Shown here piece after piece: positions 19,265 through 27,436 of a stretch of 64,000 nucleotides of DNA; positions within the stretch are counted from its first letter, which is position 1, and each line of letters opens with the position of its first letter. Position numbers and translations under genes: made by a program. The notes beneath the pieces are model-generated. The model was given only the letters and a program-made list of their open reading frames with translations, did no database searches and was not told where the DNA came from. Where the stretch lies: positions 4,278,001-4,342,000 of the forward strand of contig NZ_CP194041.2 in NCBI RefSeq assembly GCF_050870875.2. The letters run 5' to 3'. Origin of the DNA: Agarivorans sp050870875 (GTDB lineage Bacteria; Pseudomonadota; Gammaproteobacteria; Enterobacterales; Celerinatantimonadaceae).

Positions 19265-20503
19265 CTATCCTTGCTGAGCAGAAATATCAGGATTTGAACT
19301 TAAGCGTTGATACTGTTGCTGAAATAAACGCTGAGAGTCATGCAGGGTGGAGAGCACCGCTTCACTAGCCATGCTACGCACCACCGGAGTGACCTGCATT
19401 TGTGGGCGAACTCGTTGTAAACCATTTACCACGATCCGCTCTGAGCCCGACAAACCTTGGCTGACGATTCGTAAGCCATTGATCTCTTCGCCCAGAACCA
19501 CTGGACGATACTGCACCACATTGTGCTCATCTAACACCAATACAAACTGATTGTTCAAATCAGTGCCCACCGCTCTATCATCGATCAATGTTGCCTGATA
19601 ACTATTGCTGCCTGCGATCCGTAAACGGGTATACATGCCCGGTAATAACGCGCCATCTGGATTCGCAAAACGAGCTCGCAAACGGATCGTACCAGTGTTT
19701 TGACTCAACGCATTATCAATAAAGTCAATCCGCCCTAGATGACTAAATTGAGACTCATTCGCCAAAGCCATTTGCACCACCGCGACACTATCTGCGTTTC
19801 CAGCTCGTGGTAAGACACCCGTTAACTGTTGATACTTGAGAAAGCTCTGTTCATCCACATCAAAGTAAGCATACATATGCTGGGTGGAGACAATACGAGT
19901 GAGTGACGTTTCACCCAAATTGACATAGTTGCCTGCCGTAATAAGAGCATTCGAAACGCGCCCCGAAATCGGCGCACGCACGTCACAAAAGGCGAGGTCT
20001 AGGCGGGCTCTTGATAAAGCAGCATTAATCGAGGCCACCGACGCAGCGCCTTGCTCTTGAGCAGAAAACCGACTGTCGAGCAATTCATCGGCTATCGCTT
20101 GTTGACGACTCAAGGCCTGCGCTCGCTGGTAGTTTTTCTTGGCTAAGGCAAAACTACTTTTAGCGCTGGCCAATTCGGCCTCTAAGCGAGCCACTTCTGC
20201 AGCAAAGACGCGGGCATCAATTTTAAATAACACCTCACCCTTTTTCACCACACTACCTTCCGTAAATAACACCTGCTCGATATAGCCAGAAACCCGTGGC
20301 ATCACCATCACGGTTTGCGGCGCTTGCAGACGACCGGTATATAAGTCTGTTTCGGTAATTTTCTCTAACAACACCTTAGCCACCTCAACAGAGGGTGGTG
20401 GAGGTGCAACATCACCTGCGGCCTCAGACTTTCCACATGCGACGAGGCTAATACTAAGTACGCCCATGCAGAACAATTTGACTAAATCGAAAACAGAAGC
20501 CAT
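19265..20503 (-). CDS. RND efflux periplasmic adaptor (membrane fusion lipoprotein)
   Basis: This 412-residue adaptor links an inner-membrane RND pump to an outer-membrane channel. It has a lipoprotein signal with lipobox Leu-Val-Ala-Cys23. A biotinyl/lipoyl-like half (Arg-Val-Ser-Gly-Tyr-Ile) and a long helical hairpin (about 95-165) follow, then the second lipoyl half (Ala-Pro-Ile-Ser-Gly-Arg-Val-Ser) and beta-barrel domains. It resembles AcrA/MexE/OqxA-type adaptors. The gene is first in the operon and ends 5 bases before the pump start. AGGGA precedes its ATG. No outer-membrane factor gene is present nearby, so a TolC-like partner must come from elsewhere. Confidence 0.92.
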   Translation of the reverse strand: MASVFDLVKLFCMGVLSISLVACGKSEAAGDVAPPPPSVEVAKVLLEKITETDLYTGRLQAPQTVMVMPRVSGYIEQVLFTEGSVVKKGEVLFKIDARVFAAEVARLEAELASAKSSFALAKKNYQRAQALSRQQAIADELLDSRFSAQEQGAASVASINAALSRARLDLAFCDVRAPISGRVSNALITAGNYVNLGETSLTRIVSTQHMYAYFDVDEQSFLKYQQLTGVLPRAGNADSVAVVQMALANESQFSHLGRIDFIDNALSQNTGTIRLRARFANPDGALLPGMYTRLRIAGSNSYQATLIDDRAVGTDLNNQFVLVLDEHNVVQYRPVVLGEEINGLRIVSQGLSGSERIVVNGLQRVRPQMQVTPVVRSMASEAVLSTLHDSQRLFQQQYQRLSSNPDISAQQG

Positions 20504-20548
20504 GGCAGGTCCCTCAAATAATAAATGTAGTGAGATAAATCCCTTTTG

Positions 20549-20612
20549 TACTGCTCGGTATAATAGTATTGAAACGTGACCGGGTTCAAGCTGTTTTTTG
20601 TACCGAGTGGTA
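20549..20612. promoter_or_regulatory. Pair of 12-bp operator-like sites in the RND/TetR divergent promoter
   Basis: Two near-palindromic 12-mers, TACTGCTCGGTA (20549-20560) and, read on the other strand, TACCACTCGGTA (20601-20612), share 10 of 12 positions and lie 40 bases apart between the divergent adaptor and TetR genes. A second, wider inverted repeat (GGTTCAA 20583-20589, TTGAACC 20632-20638) surrounds the right-hand site. Position and symmetry suggest binding sites for the adjacent TetR-family repressor; this is inference. Confidence 0.6.
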
Positions 20613-20677
20613 TTTAATTGTTTGAACCGCTTAAAGTGGTAAGATGAGAACGATTAATAAAAACTTAAGGATCATTG

Positions 20678-21307
20678 ATGTCATTGAAATGCTGTGGCAA
20701 TCCAGGTCGCCCCCGTAATTTTGACCCGGCGAAAGCTTTAGCCGCTGCACTACAAGTGTTCTGGGAAAAAGGTTATGAAGGCGCATCCTTAAATGAATTA
20801 ACTCAGGCCATGGGGATTAACAAACCCAGTATGTACGCCACTTTTGGTAATAAAGAACAGCTTTTTTTTAAAGCCATCGAACTTTATGAGCAGCGGCCTA
20901 ACGCCTATTTCTATCCGGCCTTAGCAAAAGCAACAGCTTATCAGGTGGCTGAACATATATTGCAGGGGGCTATTACCAACCTTAGCGACCCCACACAACC
21001 TCAGGGTTGCGTTGTCATACAAGCAGCCCTGTCTTGTGGACCATCAGCCAATAGCATTAAAGAAGCCCTCAAAGACCGACGTAACCAAGCAGGAGCAGCC
21101 TTATTACAACGCTTTCAACGAGCTCAACAAGAACAAGACCTAAGGGCCGACGCGAGCCCCGAAGCATTAGCGCATTATTTAGCAACAGTACTACAAGGCT
21201 TGAACGTACATGCCACCAACGGTGCCAGCATCCAACAACTAGAACTAATTGCAAAACTCACACTGGCAACCTTTCAAAACGCCACTCGAGATCCTGCTAC
21301 AGACTAA
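20678..21307 (+). CDS. TetR/AcrR family transcriptional repressor
   Basis: This 209-residue regulator opens with Gly-Arg-Pro-Arg-x-Phe-Asp, typical of one AcrR subgroup. The helix-turn-helix spans residues ~30-58 (Leu-Asn-Glu-Leu-Thr-Gln-Ala-Met-Gly-Ile-Asn-Lys-Pro-Ser-Met-Tyr), and a helical ligand-binding domain follows. It is divergent from the RND operon with a 174-base shared promoter region holding two matching palindromes, so it most likely represses that operon and itself. The ATG at 20678 has AAGG seven bases upstream and is preferred over the TTG immediately before it. Its 3' end overlaps the convergent AraC gene by 4 bases. Confidence 0.92.
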   Translation: MSLKCCGNPGRPRNFDPAKALAAALQVFWEKGYEGASLNELTQAMGINKPSMYATFGNKEQLFFKAIELYEQRPNAYFYPALAKATAYQVAEHILQGAITNLSDPTQPQGCVVIQAALSCGPSANSIKEALKDRRNQAGAALLQRFQRAQQEQDLRADASPEALAHYLATVLQGLNVHATNGASIQQLELIAKLTLATFQNATRDPATD

Positions 21308-22152
21308 GTATTCGCTTGTTTATCACGACGATAACGTCCTGGAGAAATAGAAAAGTACTTTTTGAAGCGATGTGCAAAGGCAAAACCATCTTGATAGCCC
21401 AGTTGACTCGCGATGACCTCTATCGACCAATTACTCTCACGCAATAGATATCGAGCATGCTCCAAACGCAAACGGGTTAAATATTGCTTAGGGCTGGTTT
21501 GAAATTCTTGTCGGAACAAACGGTAACAATGGGCTTCTGATACCGACAAACGCTGCGCCATATCAGTCACCGACCAAGGGTAATGTAGTGAAGAACGCAA
21601 CTGTTGCTCTAAATTATGCAAAGGATTGGGCGCCTCGCCCTTTAGTGGTTTGAGTAACTGCAATAAATAACGTTTGAGTAGCTGGGTTAAGGCCGCTTCA
21701 ACCAAAGGATCGGGCTGTTGTTTTACCTCCTCATCCAGTAATAGCTTTAAACACTGGTCGATGCTTTGGCCTGAATCTATTTGCAATACCTTCGCTTGCG
21801 ATGGGAAACGATACCAACTCAGATCAGCCGAAAATAATAACCAATTATGTCGCCAAAAGTGACTCGCCAGGCTAATCGAATAATGTGCCCCCGCAGGTAA
21901 CAATAGCATTTCATTCGGACCGATCCGCTGCTGGCCTTGCGGGGTATGCAGGCGACCGGCCCCCGCCATCGATAACACCAACAAATGTTCCTTGGGTGCC
22001 CGCCGACTCACAAAATATTCACCACGAAGATAAGAAACCCCCGCTAAACTCACCTGTAATTCAGCCAACTCCGAAAATCGTTCGGTGGTGAGGAAGCGCT
22101 CGACACAACGAGGGCCGATGTCGAGCTTGTCTTGCCAATGACGAAGATTCAT
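21304..22152 (-). CDS. AraC family transcriptional regulator
   Basis: This 282-residue regulator has an N-terminal cupin-like AraC sensing domain (residues ~15-150) and a C-terminal double helix-turn-helix (about 180-278). The second contains Ile-Ala-Ser-Gln-Leu-Gly-Tyr-Gln-Asp and the closing Phe-Lys-Lys-Tyr-Phe-x-Ile-Ser-Pro-Gly-Arg-Tyr-Arg. The ATG at 22152 is used; a TTG 12 codons upstream would also keep the frame, and neither has a clear ribosome site. It is divergent from a MATE exporter gene, which is its most likely target. Confidence 0.88.
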   Translation of the reverse strand: MNLRHWQDKLDIGPRCVERFLTTERFSELAELQVSLAGVSYLRGEYFVSRRAPKEHLLVLSMAGAGRLHTPQGQQRIGPNEMLLLPAGAHYSISLASHFWRHNWLLFSADLSWYRFPSQAKVLQIDSGQSIDQCLKLLLDEEVKQQPDPLVEAALTQLLKRYLLQLLKPLKGEAPNPLHNLEQQLRSSLHYPWSVTDMAQRLSVSEAHCYRLFRQEFQTSPKQYLTRLRLEHARYLLRESNWSIEVIASQLGYQDGFAFAHRFKKYFSISPGRYRRDKQANT

Positions 22153-22284
22153 AAATGATAGTTTTAAACATATTATGGATAGCTTCAATTATGTGCCATG
22201 CGGAGCAAATAAGATAGGATCCCGCCGTCTATCGTCACTTGCTAGATAGCTTCAATCAGATGAAGCTCACGTTTTGAGGTTTTT

Positions 22285-23670
22285 ATGCACACATCTCCCA
22301 ATTCATTAAATCGCGCTTGGTTAGAGCAGTTTTGGCGTCTCGCTTGGCCGATTTCGCTACAAGCTGTATTGCTCAGCTTATTAAGCTTAGTCGATGTGCT
22401 CATGGTAGCGACCATCGGAGACGCCGAAGTGGCTGCGGTGGGTTATGCTGGCCGCGCTTTTTTTGTTGCGATTATTATTTTAAACGGTTTCTCTACCGCC
22501 TGTGCCACACTCAGTGCCCAGCATTGGGGCTCAAAAAACTGGCCCGCCATTGGCCGTACCGTAGCGCTGTCGTTTTACGCAGGATTACTGTTTACCGCTA
22601 TCGCTCTTGGCCTCATGTCGCTAAGCCCAACAACCATTATGCAATGGGGAAGCAGCGATGCCCAGCTCATCGCAATTGGTGCCGATTACATTCAAGTCAC
22701 CGCGCTGATGCTGTTATTTACCTTACCAGTCACTCTCGTTGAATCCGCCTTACGGGCGAGCGGAAACACCAAACTGCCACTGTACATTAGTATGTTTGCG
22801 GTCGTGACCAATATTGCCTTAAATCAACTATTGATCTTCGGCTTAGGGCCAATTCCAGCAATGGGCGTTGTTGGCGCAGGGATCGCCACAGTTGTCGCTC
22901 GAGCATTACAACTACTGATTCTATCCGTTATTTTAAAGTTACAAGACCACCCGCTACTTAAGGTTTGTTTCATCGGCTTCTGGCAACTCCATAAAACCGA
23001 ATGGCTTAACTATGCCAAACTGGCGGCCCCCTTAGTTATCAATTTTGGTATTTGGTCGATTGGGGTATTTGTTTATGCCACCTTATATGGGCAACTGGGG
23101 ACAAATGCCCTAGCAGCGATGAGTTTAATTAGCCCGATTGAAGGGATCGCAATCTCTTGCTTTATTGGCTTTTCAGCTGCCTGCTCGATCATGATTGGCA
23201 ATAAATTAGGTGTAAACCAATTTACTCAAGCATGGACAGATGCTCGCGCGTCGCTCATCGTAAGCCCCATTGCAGCGATGGGAATTGGCGTGCTGGTATG
23301 GTTACTAAGCTATCCATTACTCAACTTATTTGGAGCCCTAGAAAGTGACACCCTAAACTTGGCTCGGCAGTTAGTATTAATACTCGCGGCAACCACCTGG
23401 ATCCGAATATTTAACATGGTACTGATTAATGGGATCCTGCGTAGCGGTGGCGACAATGGATTTTGTCTGATGTCCGATACATTTTGCCAATGGGGCGTGG
23501 GCTTAATGGCCACATCTATTGCCATTTTAGTGTTTGATGTTAGCCTGTTAACCGCCTATTGCATCGCCTTAAGTGAAGAAGTTTGTAAGGCTCTCCTATG
23601 TTTTTGGCGGATGAATCAGAAAAAATGGCTACGCAACCTAACTACCAGTTCATTTGCCGAAACGAACTGA
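22285..23670 (+). CDS. MATE family efflux transporter
   Basis: This 461-residue inner-membrane protein has the twelve-helix MATE arrangement in two similar halves. Each half starts with a Leu-x-x-Leu-Asp-Val-Leu-Met-Val-type segment (first near residue 30) and contains the Gly-x-Gly-Ile-x-Thr-Val-x-Ala-Arg loop. MATE proteins expel cationic drugs or metabolites using Na+ or H+ gradients. It lacks the longer DinF or NorM diagnostic motifs needed to name it. GAGG precedes the ATG. The divergent AraC regulator suggests inducible expression. Confidence 0.9.
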   Translation: MHTSPNSLNRAWLEQFWRLAWPISLQAVLLSLLSLVDVLMVATIGDAEVAAVGYAGRAFFVAIIILNGFSTACATLSAQHWGSKNWPAIGRTVALSFYAGLLFTAIALGLMSLSPTTIMQWGSSDAQLIAIGADYIQVTALMLLFTLPVTLVESALRASGNTKLPLYISMFAVVTNIALNQLLIFGLGPIPAMGVVGAGIATVVARALQLLILSVILKLQDHPLLKVCFIGFWQLHKTEWLNYAKLAAPLVINFGIWSIGVFVYATLYGQLGTNALAAMSLISPIEGIAISCFIGFSAACSIMIGNKLGVNQFTQAWTDARASLIVSPIAAMGIGVLVWLLSYPLLNLFGALESDTLNLARQLVLILAATTWIRIFNMVLINGILRSGGDNGFCLMSDTFCQWGVGLMATSIAILVFDVSLLTAYCIALSEEVCKALLCFWRMNQKKWLRNLTTSSFAETN

Positions 23671-23733
23671 TTAGACCAGAAAAATGCTGCCATTTTCTGC
23701 GAAAACACTATAATCATCGAAAATTAGAGTTAG

Positions 23734-23764
23734 TTAGCATATTTATTTTCAAAAAATGTGCTAA
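23734..23764. repeat. Imperfect inverted repeat in the aroQ-accBC promoter region
   Basis: TTAGCA (23734-23739) and TGCTAA (23759-23764) form the ends of an 11-bp arm with one mismatch around a short T/A-rich centre, 50 bases before the aroQ start. A TATAAT box lies upstream at 23709-23714. Its role, as an operator or an mRNA hairpin, is unknown. Confidence 0.35.
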
Positions 23765-23813
23765 TCTTTCTTAAATCACCAGTTCGATAACTTAAGTAGA
23801 GTTTTCAACGAAA

Positions 23814-24260
23814 ATGTCTAACAAATTCTCTATTTTGCTGCTCAATGGTCCAAATCTAAACTTACTCGGAAAACGAGAGCCAGAAATTTATGGTCGACAA
23901 ACTTTAGACGATATTGTGCAGCTCTTACGTACCCAAGCCGAAGCGCAGGGTGCCAGCCTTGATGATTTTCAGTCCAATACTGAAGGCGAACTAATTAACC
24001 GGATCCATCAAGCCATGGGAGAAGTTGATTTTATTTTAATCAACCCTGCGGCGTTTACCCATACCAGTGTAGCACTACGTGATGCCTTGCTCGGTGTAAA
24101 CATCCCATTTATAGAAATCCATCTATCTAACGTGCATGCACGTGAGCCCTTTCGCCATCATTCTTATCTTGCTGATAAGGCCGAAGGCGTGATCTGTGGT
24201 CTAGGTAGCCAAGGATACCAATTTGCTTTAACTGCTGCGCTCGCCCAGTTGCAGCAGTAG
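23814..24260 (+). CDS. aroQ: 3-dehydroquinate dehydratase, type II
   Basis: This 148-residue dodecameric-type enzyme of the shikimate pathway dehydrates 3-dehydroquinate to 3-dehydroshikimate. The N-terminal signature Leu-Asn-Gly-Pro-Asn-Leu-Asn-Leu-Leu-Gly-x-Arg-Glu-Pro-x-Ile-Tyr-Gly holds catalytic Arg21 and Tyr26. Asn-Pro-Ala-Ala-Phe-Thr-His and Glu-Ile-His-Leu-Ser-Asn, with a later Phe-Arg-His-His, complete the active site. It is followed at 37 bases by accB, the arrangement found in many gammaproteobacteria. Confidence 0.97.
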   Translation: MSNKFSILLLNGPNLNLLGKREPEIYGRQTLDDIVQLLRTQAEAQGASLDDFQSNTEGELINRIHQAMGEVDFILINPAAFTHTSVALRDALLGVNIPFIEIHLSNVHAREPFRHHSYLADKAEGVICGLGSQGYQFALTAALAQLQQ

Positions 24261-24297
24261 CCATTTAATTAACCTAATACGATAAAAGAGAGCCCCT

Positions 24298-24735
24298 ATG
24301 GATATTCGCAAGATTAAAAAATTAATCGAATTAGTAGAAGAGTCAGGTGTTGCCGAATTAGAAATTACCGAAGGTGAAGAATCGGTACGCATTAGCCGCA
24401 ATTTTAGTGGTGCTGCGCAACAAACAATCTATGCGCCAGCCCCCGTAGCCGCGCCAGTTTCCGCACCAAGCGCAGCCCCAGCAGAAAAAGAAGCCTCATC
24501 AGGTCATCAACTGCTATCGCCTATGGTTGGCACTTTTTACCGCTCGTCTTCTCCAGAAGCACAACCATTTGTACAAGAAGGTCAGCAAGTGAATGTGGGT
24601 GACACACTTTGCATTATTGAAGCGATGAAGATGATGAATCAAATCGACTCTGACAAAGCCGGTGTTGTGAAGGCGATATTAGTTGAAGACGGTAATCCTG
24701 TTGAGTTTGATGAACCGCTATTCATCATCGAATAA
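24298..24735 (+). CDS. accB: Biotin carboxyl carrier protein of acetyl-CoA carboxylase
   Basis: This 145-residue carrier shuttles carboxybiotin between AccC and the AccAD transferase in fatty-acid synthesis. The N-terminal oligomerisation part (residues 1-45) is followed by a flexible Ala/Pro-rich linker (about 45-65) and the biotinyl domain, with the biotinylated lysine Lys111 in Glu-Ala-Met-Lys-Met. The protruding-thumb segment typical of BCCP is present between strands. It is 12 bases from accC and clearly in the same operon. Confidence 0.98.
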   Translation: MDIRKIKKLIELVEESGVAELEITEGEESVRISRNFSGAAQQTIYAPAPVAAPVSAPSAAPAEKEASSGHQLLSPMVGTFYRSSSPEAQPFVQEGQQVNVGDTLCIIEAMKMMNQIDSDKAGVVKAILVEDGNPVEFDEPLFIIE

Positions 24736-24747
24736 AGAGGCATTTGT

Positions 24748-26091
24748 ATGCTAGATAAAGTTGTTATCGCTAACCGTGGTGAAATTGCCCTACGGATTTT
24801 GCGCGCCTGTAAAGAGCTCGGTATTAAGACTGTTGCCGTACACTCAACCGCAGACCGCGATTTAAAGCACGTCTTATTAGCCGATGAATCCATTTGTATT
24901 GGTAAACCCGCTGCAAGTGAAAGTTACTTAGATATTCCACGCATTATTGCCGCAGCTGAAGTCACCGATGCAGTCGCAATTCACCCGGGTTATGGTTTTC
25001 TATCAGAGAATGCCGAATTCTCTGAAATCGTCGAGAAAAGTGGTTTCATTTTTATTGGCCCCACAGCTGAGACCATCCGCATGATGGGTGATAAGGTTGA
25101 AGCGATTAAGGCAATGAAAAAAGCTGGTGTTCCCTGTGTACCTGGCTCAGACGGCCCGCTTAGTGAAGATGAAAAGAAAAATATTCAAATCGCCAAGCGA
25201 ATTGGTTACCCAGTAATCATTAAAGCCGCTGGTGGTGGTGGTGGTCGTGGTATGCGCGTGGTTCATCAAGAAAGTGAATTAGTGCAAAGCATTGCGATGA
25301 CCAAAGCTGAAGCCGGAGCGGCCTTTAATAATGATATCGTCTACATGGAAAAATACTTGGAAAATCCTCGCCATGTAGAGGTTCAAGTATTATCCGACGG
25401 TCAAGGCAACGCAATTCACTTAGGTGAACGAGACTGTTCGATGCAACGCCGTCACCAGAAAGTCGTAGAAGAAGCACCAGCGCCGGGTATTACCGAAGAC
25501 ATGCGGCGCTACATTGGTGAACGTTGTACCCGTGCTTGTTTAGAAATTAACTATCGTGGTGCTGGTACTTTTGAGTTCTTATATGAGAATGGTGAGTTCT
25601 ACTTCATCGAAATGAATACCCGTATTCAGGTTGAACACCCCGTCACCGAGATGGTGACAGGCATCGACTTAATTAAAGAACAACTGCGGATTGCAGCAGG
25701 TCAACCGCTGTCCTTTAGTCAAGATCAGGTGAAAATTACGGGTCACGCCATCGAATGTCGGATTAATGCCGAAGATCCAGTAAGCTTCATTCCTTCACCG
25801 GGTCGCATTAATCGCTTCCATCCTCCGGGTGGCATGGGGATCCGTTGGGACTCTCACGTATATGCCGGTTACTCAGTGCCGCCTTATTACGACTCAATGA
25901 TTGGTAAGTTGATTACCTACGGCGAGAATCGTGATATTGCGATTGCACGCATGAAAAATGCCTTATCGGAGTTAGTTATCGATGGTATAAAAACCAACGT
26001 GCCTTTACAGCAAAAAATCATGCAAGACGAAAATTTCCAATTTGGTGGTGCCAACATCCACTACCTTGAGAAAAAACTCGGTCTTCAGTAA
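24748..26091 (+). CDS. accC: Biotin carboxylase subunit of acetyl-CoA carboxylase
   Basis: This 447-residue ATP-grasp enzyme carboxylates biotin on AccB using ATP and bicarbonate. It begins with Asn-Arg-Gly-Glu-Ile-Ala, has the glycine-rich ATP loop Gly-Gly-Gly-Gly-Gly-Arg-Gly-Met (about residue 163), and the catalytic Glu-Met-Asn-Thr-Arg-Ile-Gln-Val-Glu-His segment near residue 290. The length matches E. coli AccC. A terminator lies 22 bases after the stop, closing the aroQ-accB-accC operon. Confidence 0.98.
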   Translation: MLDKVVIANRGEIALRILRACKELGIKTVAVHSTADRDLKHVLLADESICIGKPAASESYLDIPRIIAAAEVTDAVAIHPGYGFLSENAEFSEIVEKSGFIFIGPTAETIRMMGDKVEAIKAMKKAGVPCVPGSDGPLSEDEKKNIQIAKRIGYPVIIKAAGGGGGRGMRVVHQESELVQSIAMTKAEAGAAFNNDIVYMEKYLENPRHVEVQVLSDGQGNAIHLGERDCSMQRRHQKVVEEAPAPGITEDMRRYIGERCTRACLEINYRGAGTFEFLYENGEFYFIEMNTRIQVEHPVTEMVTGIDLIKEQLRIAAGQPLSFSQDQVKITGHAIECRINAEDPVSFIPSPGRINRFHPPGGMGIRWDSHVYAGYSVPPYYDSMIGKLITYGENRDIAIARMKNALSELVIDGIKTNVPLQQKIMQDENFQFGGANIHYLEKKLGLQ

Positions 26092-26113
26092 GCGTAAACG
26101 AATAGAAGATAAC

Positions 26114-26145
26114 AAGCCCTCGAATTAATACGGGGGCTTTTTTTT
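26114..26145 (+). terminator. Intrinsic terminator of accC
   Basis: An AAGCCCTCG stem arm pairs with CGGGGGCTT (one G-T pair) around an 8-base loop and leads into eight T. Confidence 0.9.
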
Positions 26146-26309
26146 GCCCAATTCCCCCTTAAAAACATAAACTTTGATCCCATTAAAAATCGATTTGCGT
26201 TGATTATATGCTGGTTATCCAAGCTTTGAACCATTGACTATTAGCTAAATAAACCAAGCCATCGGGTATACATATCGCGTGGCTAAACCCTCGAGCTGCG
26301 TCGCATAAG

Positions 26310-26327
26310 TGTAAGGCAATTGTTACA
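26310..26327. promoter_or_regulatory. TyrR-box-like palindrome
   Basis: TGTAA, eight bases, TTACA, inside a perfect AGTGTAA/TTACACT inverted repeat (26308-26329). It fits the core of the TyrR box (TGTAAA-N6-TTTACA) except for one base at each inner edge. A further TTACACT lies at 26379-26385. It sits 140 bases before the first of two paralogous membrane-protein genes. The 26146-26466 stretch holds no other recognisable feature. Confidence 0.4.
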
Positions 26328-26466
26328 CTCAGGTTAAGCGTTGTGGCATTTGTAAACGGCGGCATCTATATTTATGGCTTACACTAAGAATGCGGTAACT
26401 CAAATTGGGTGGCGCATAGATTATTGATGTTTTTATTACTGAATCAAGGACTGATAGCTTTAGGTC

Positions 26467-26874
26467 ATGATTATTAAGCCAATATACGAAATACTGCCAA
26501 GCCTTTACCTGACTGCTGGCTCAGGTTCAGTGATCTGGCTAGACTCTACCCTTGGAATCGCAGGCGGTATATTGCTATTTTGTTTGGGGGCCATCGTTTG
26601 GGTAATGCGCTCCAACTGCCGCCGTTTAGATGAGGTAACCACTCTCTCGAAACGCATCACTCTGCCAGAGTCTTTATACGAGTTTACCCCCTTCTTTTTA
26701 ATTGGTATCGCCTTAAGTCTTATTTCCAGCCAACAGCATATTTGGGCCTATATTCTTGCCGTATTTTGCTTATATCGCGGCACACAACTACTGTATCTGC
26801 GACATCGCTATCGCAGCTACGCTTGGCAGAAAGCCCAAAGCAGCTCAGTCGCAAATAAAAGAGCACAACCATAA
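26467..26874 (+). CDS. Small membrane protein of unknown function (paralogue 1)
   Basis: This 135-residue protein was not recognised. About four hydrophobic segments are visible (near residues 28-45, 70-85 and 90-105, plus a weaker N-terminal one). The N-terminal motif Ile-Tyr-Glu-Ile-Leu-Pro-Ser-x-Tyr-Leu-x-Ala-Gly-x-Gly-Ser recurs in altered form in the middle (Leu-Pro-Glu-Ser-Leu-Tyr-Glu-Phe-Thr-Pro-Phe), suggesting an internal duplication. It ends with a basic cytoplasmic tail. The next gene encodes a paralogue with the same plan, so a tandem duplication is clear. A weak ribosome site precedes the ATG. Confidence 0.7.
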   Translation: MIIKPIYEILPSLYLTAGSGSVIWLDSTLGIAGGILLFCLGAIVWVMRSNCRRLDEVTTLSKRITLPESLYEFTPFFLIGIALSLISSQQHIWAYILAVFCLYRGTQLLYLRHRYRSYAWQKAQSSSVANKRAQP

Positions 26875-26972
26875 ATGAAGCAAATTTTACAACCAAGAAC
26901 GACGTACGACCCTTTTCTTTGGGAAGTACTAATATTTAAGTAAGTGTATCAACCAACAGATAGGAGTGTTCA

Positions 26973-27353
26973 ATGCTACCCAAAGTTATATACGAATTAC
27001 TTCCTAGCGGCTATTTATCTGCTGGTACCGGGTCGATCTTATTGCTAGACCCATGGTTAGCCAATCTTGGCGGTGCAATACTATTTGCCATGGGCGCTCT
27101 CATTTGGGTGATACGCTCAAATTATCGGCGAGACGACCGCGACCGCAAATCATTTATTACTAAACATAAAGTACTGCCAGAAGCGCTCTACGAATTCATC
27201 CCCTTTGCCTATTTAGCAAGCGCAGTATTGCTACTCAGTCTACTCTCCAATACTCCTTCGCTATTTTTAGCGCTCGTAGCCTGTTATCGGGGCCTGCAAT
27301 TGCTTTATAAGCGCTCACAGTATCGAAACCATAGACTAAGCAGAGCCAATTAG
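26973..27353 (+). CDS. Small membrane protein of unknown function (paralogue 2)
   Basis: This 126-residue paralogue of the preceding gene shares the Tyr-Glu-Leu-Leu-Pro-Ser-x-Tyr-Leu-Ser-Ala-Gly-x-Gly-Ser opening, the Leu-Asp-x-x-Leu ... Gly-Ala-Leu-Ile-Trp-Val-Ile-Arg-Ser-Asn membrane segment with following arginines, the Leu-Pro-Glu-Ala-Leu-Tyr-Glu-Phe-Ile-Pro-Phe repeat and the Cys-Tyr-Arg-Gly-Leu-Gln-Leu-Leu-Tyr ending. TAGGAG precedes its ATG, a better site than that of its partner. The 98-base gap may hold its own promoter. Function is unknown; the proteins may assemble together. Confidence 0.75.
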   Translation: MLPKVIYELLPSGYLSAGTGSILLLDPWLANLGGAILFAMGALIWVIRSNYRRDDRDRKSFITKHKVLPEALYEFIPFAYLASAVLLLSLLSNTPSLFLALVACYRGLQLLYKRSQYRNHRLSRAN

Positions 27354-27436
27354 ACTGAGGCACCCACACAATTTTTAGATGCTAAGCACAATCTAACGCA
27401 GTACACTGGCCGGCTAATCGACTAGAGGAGCGGACG

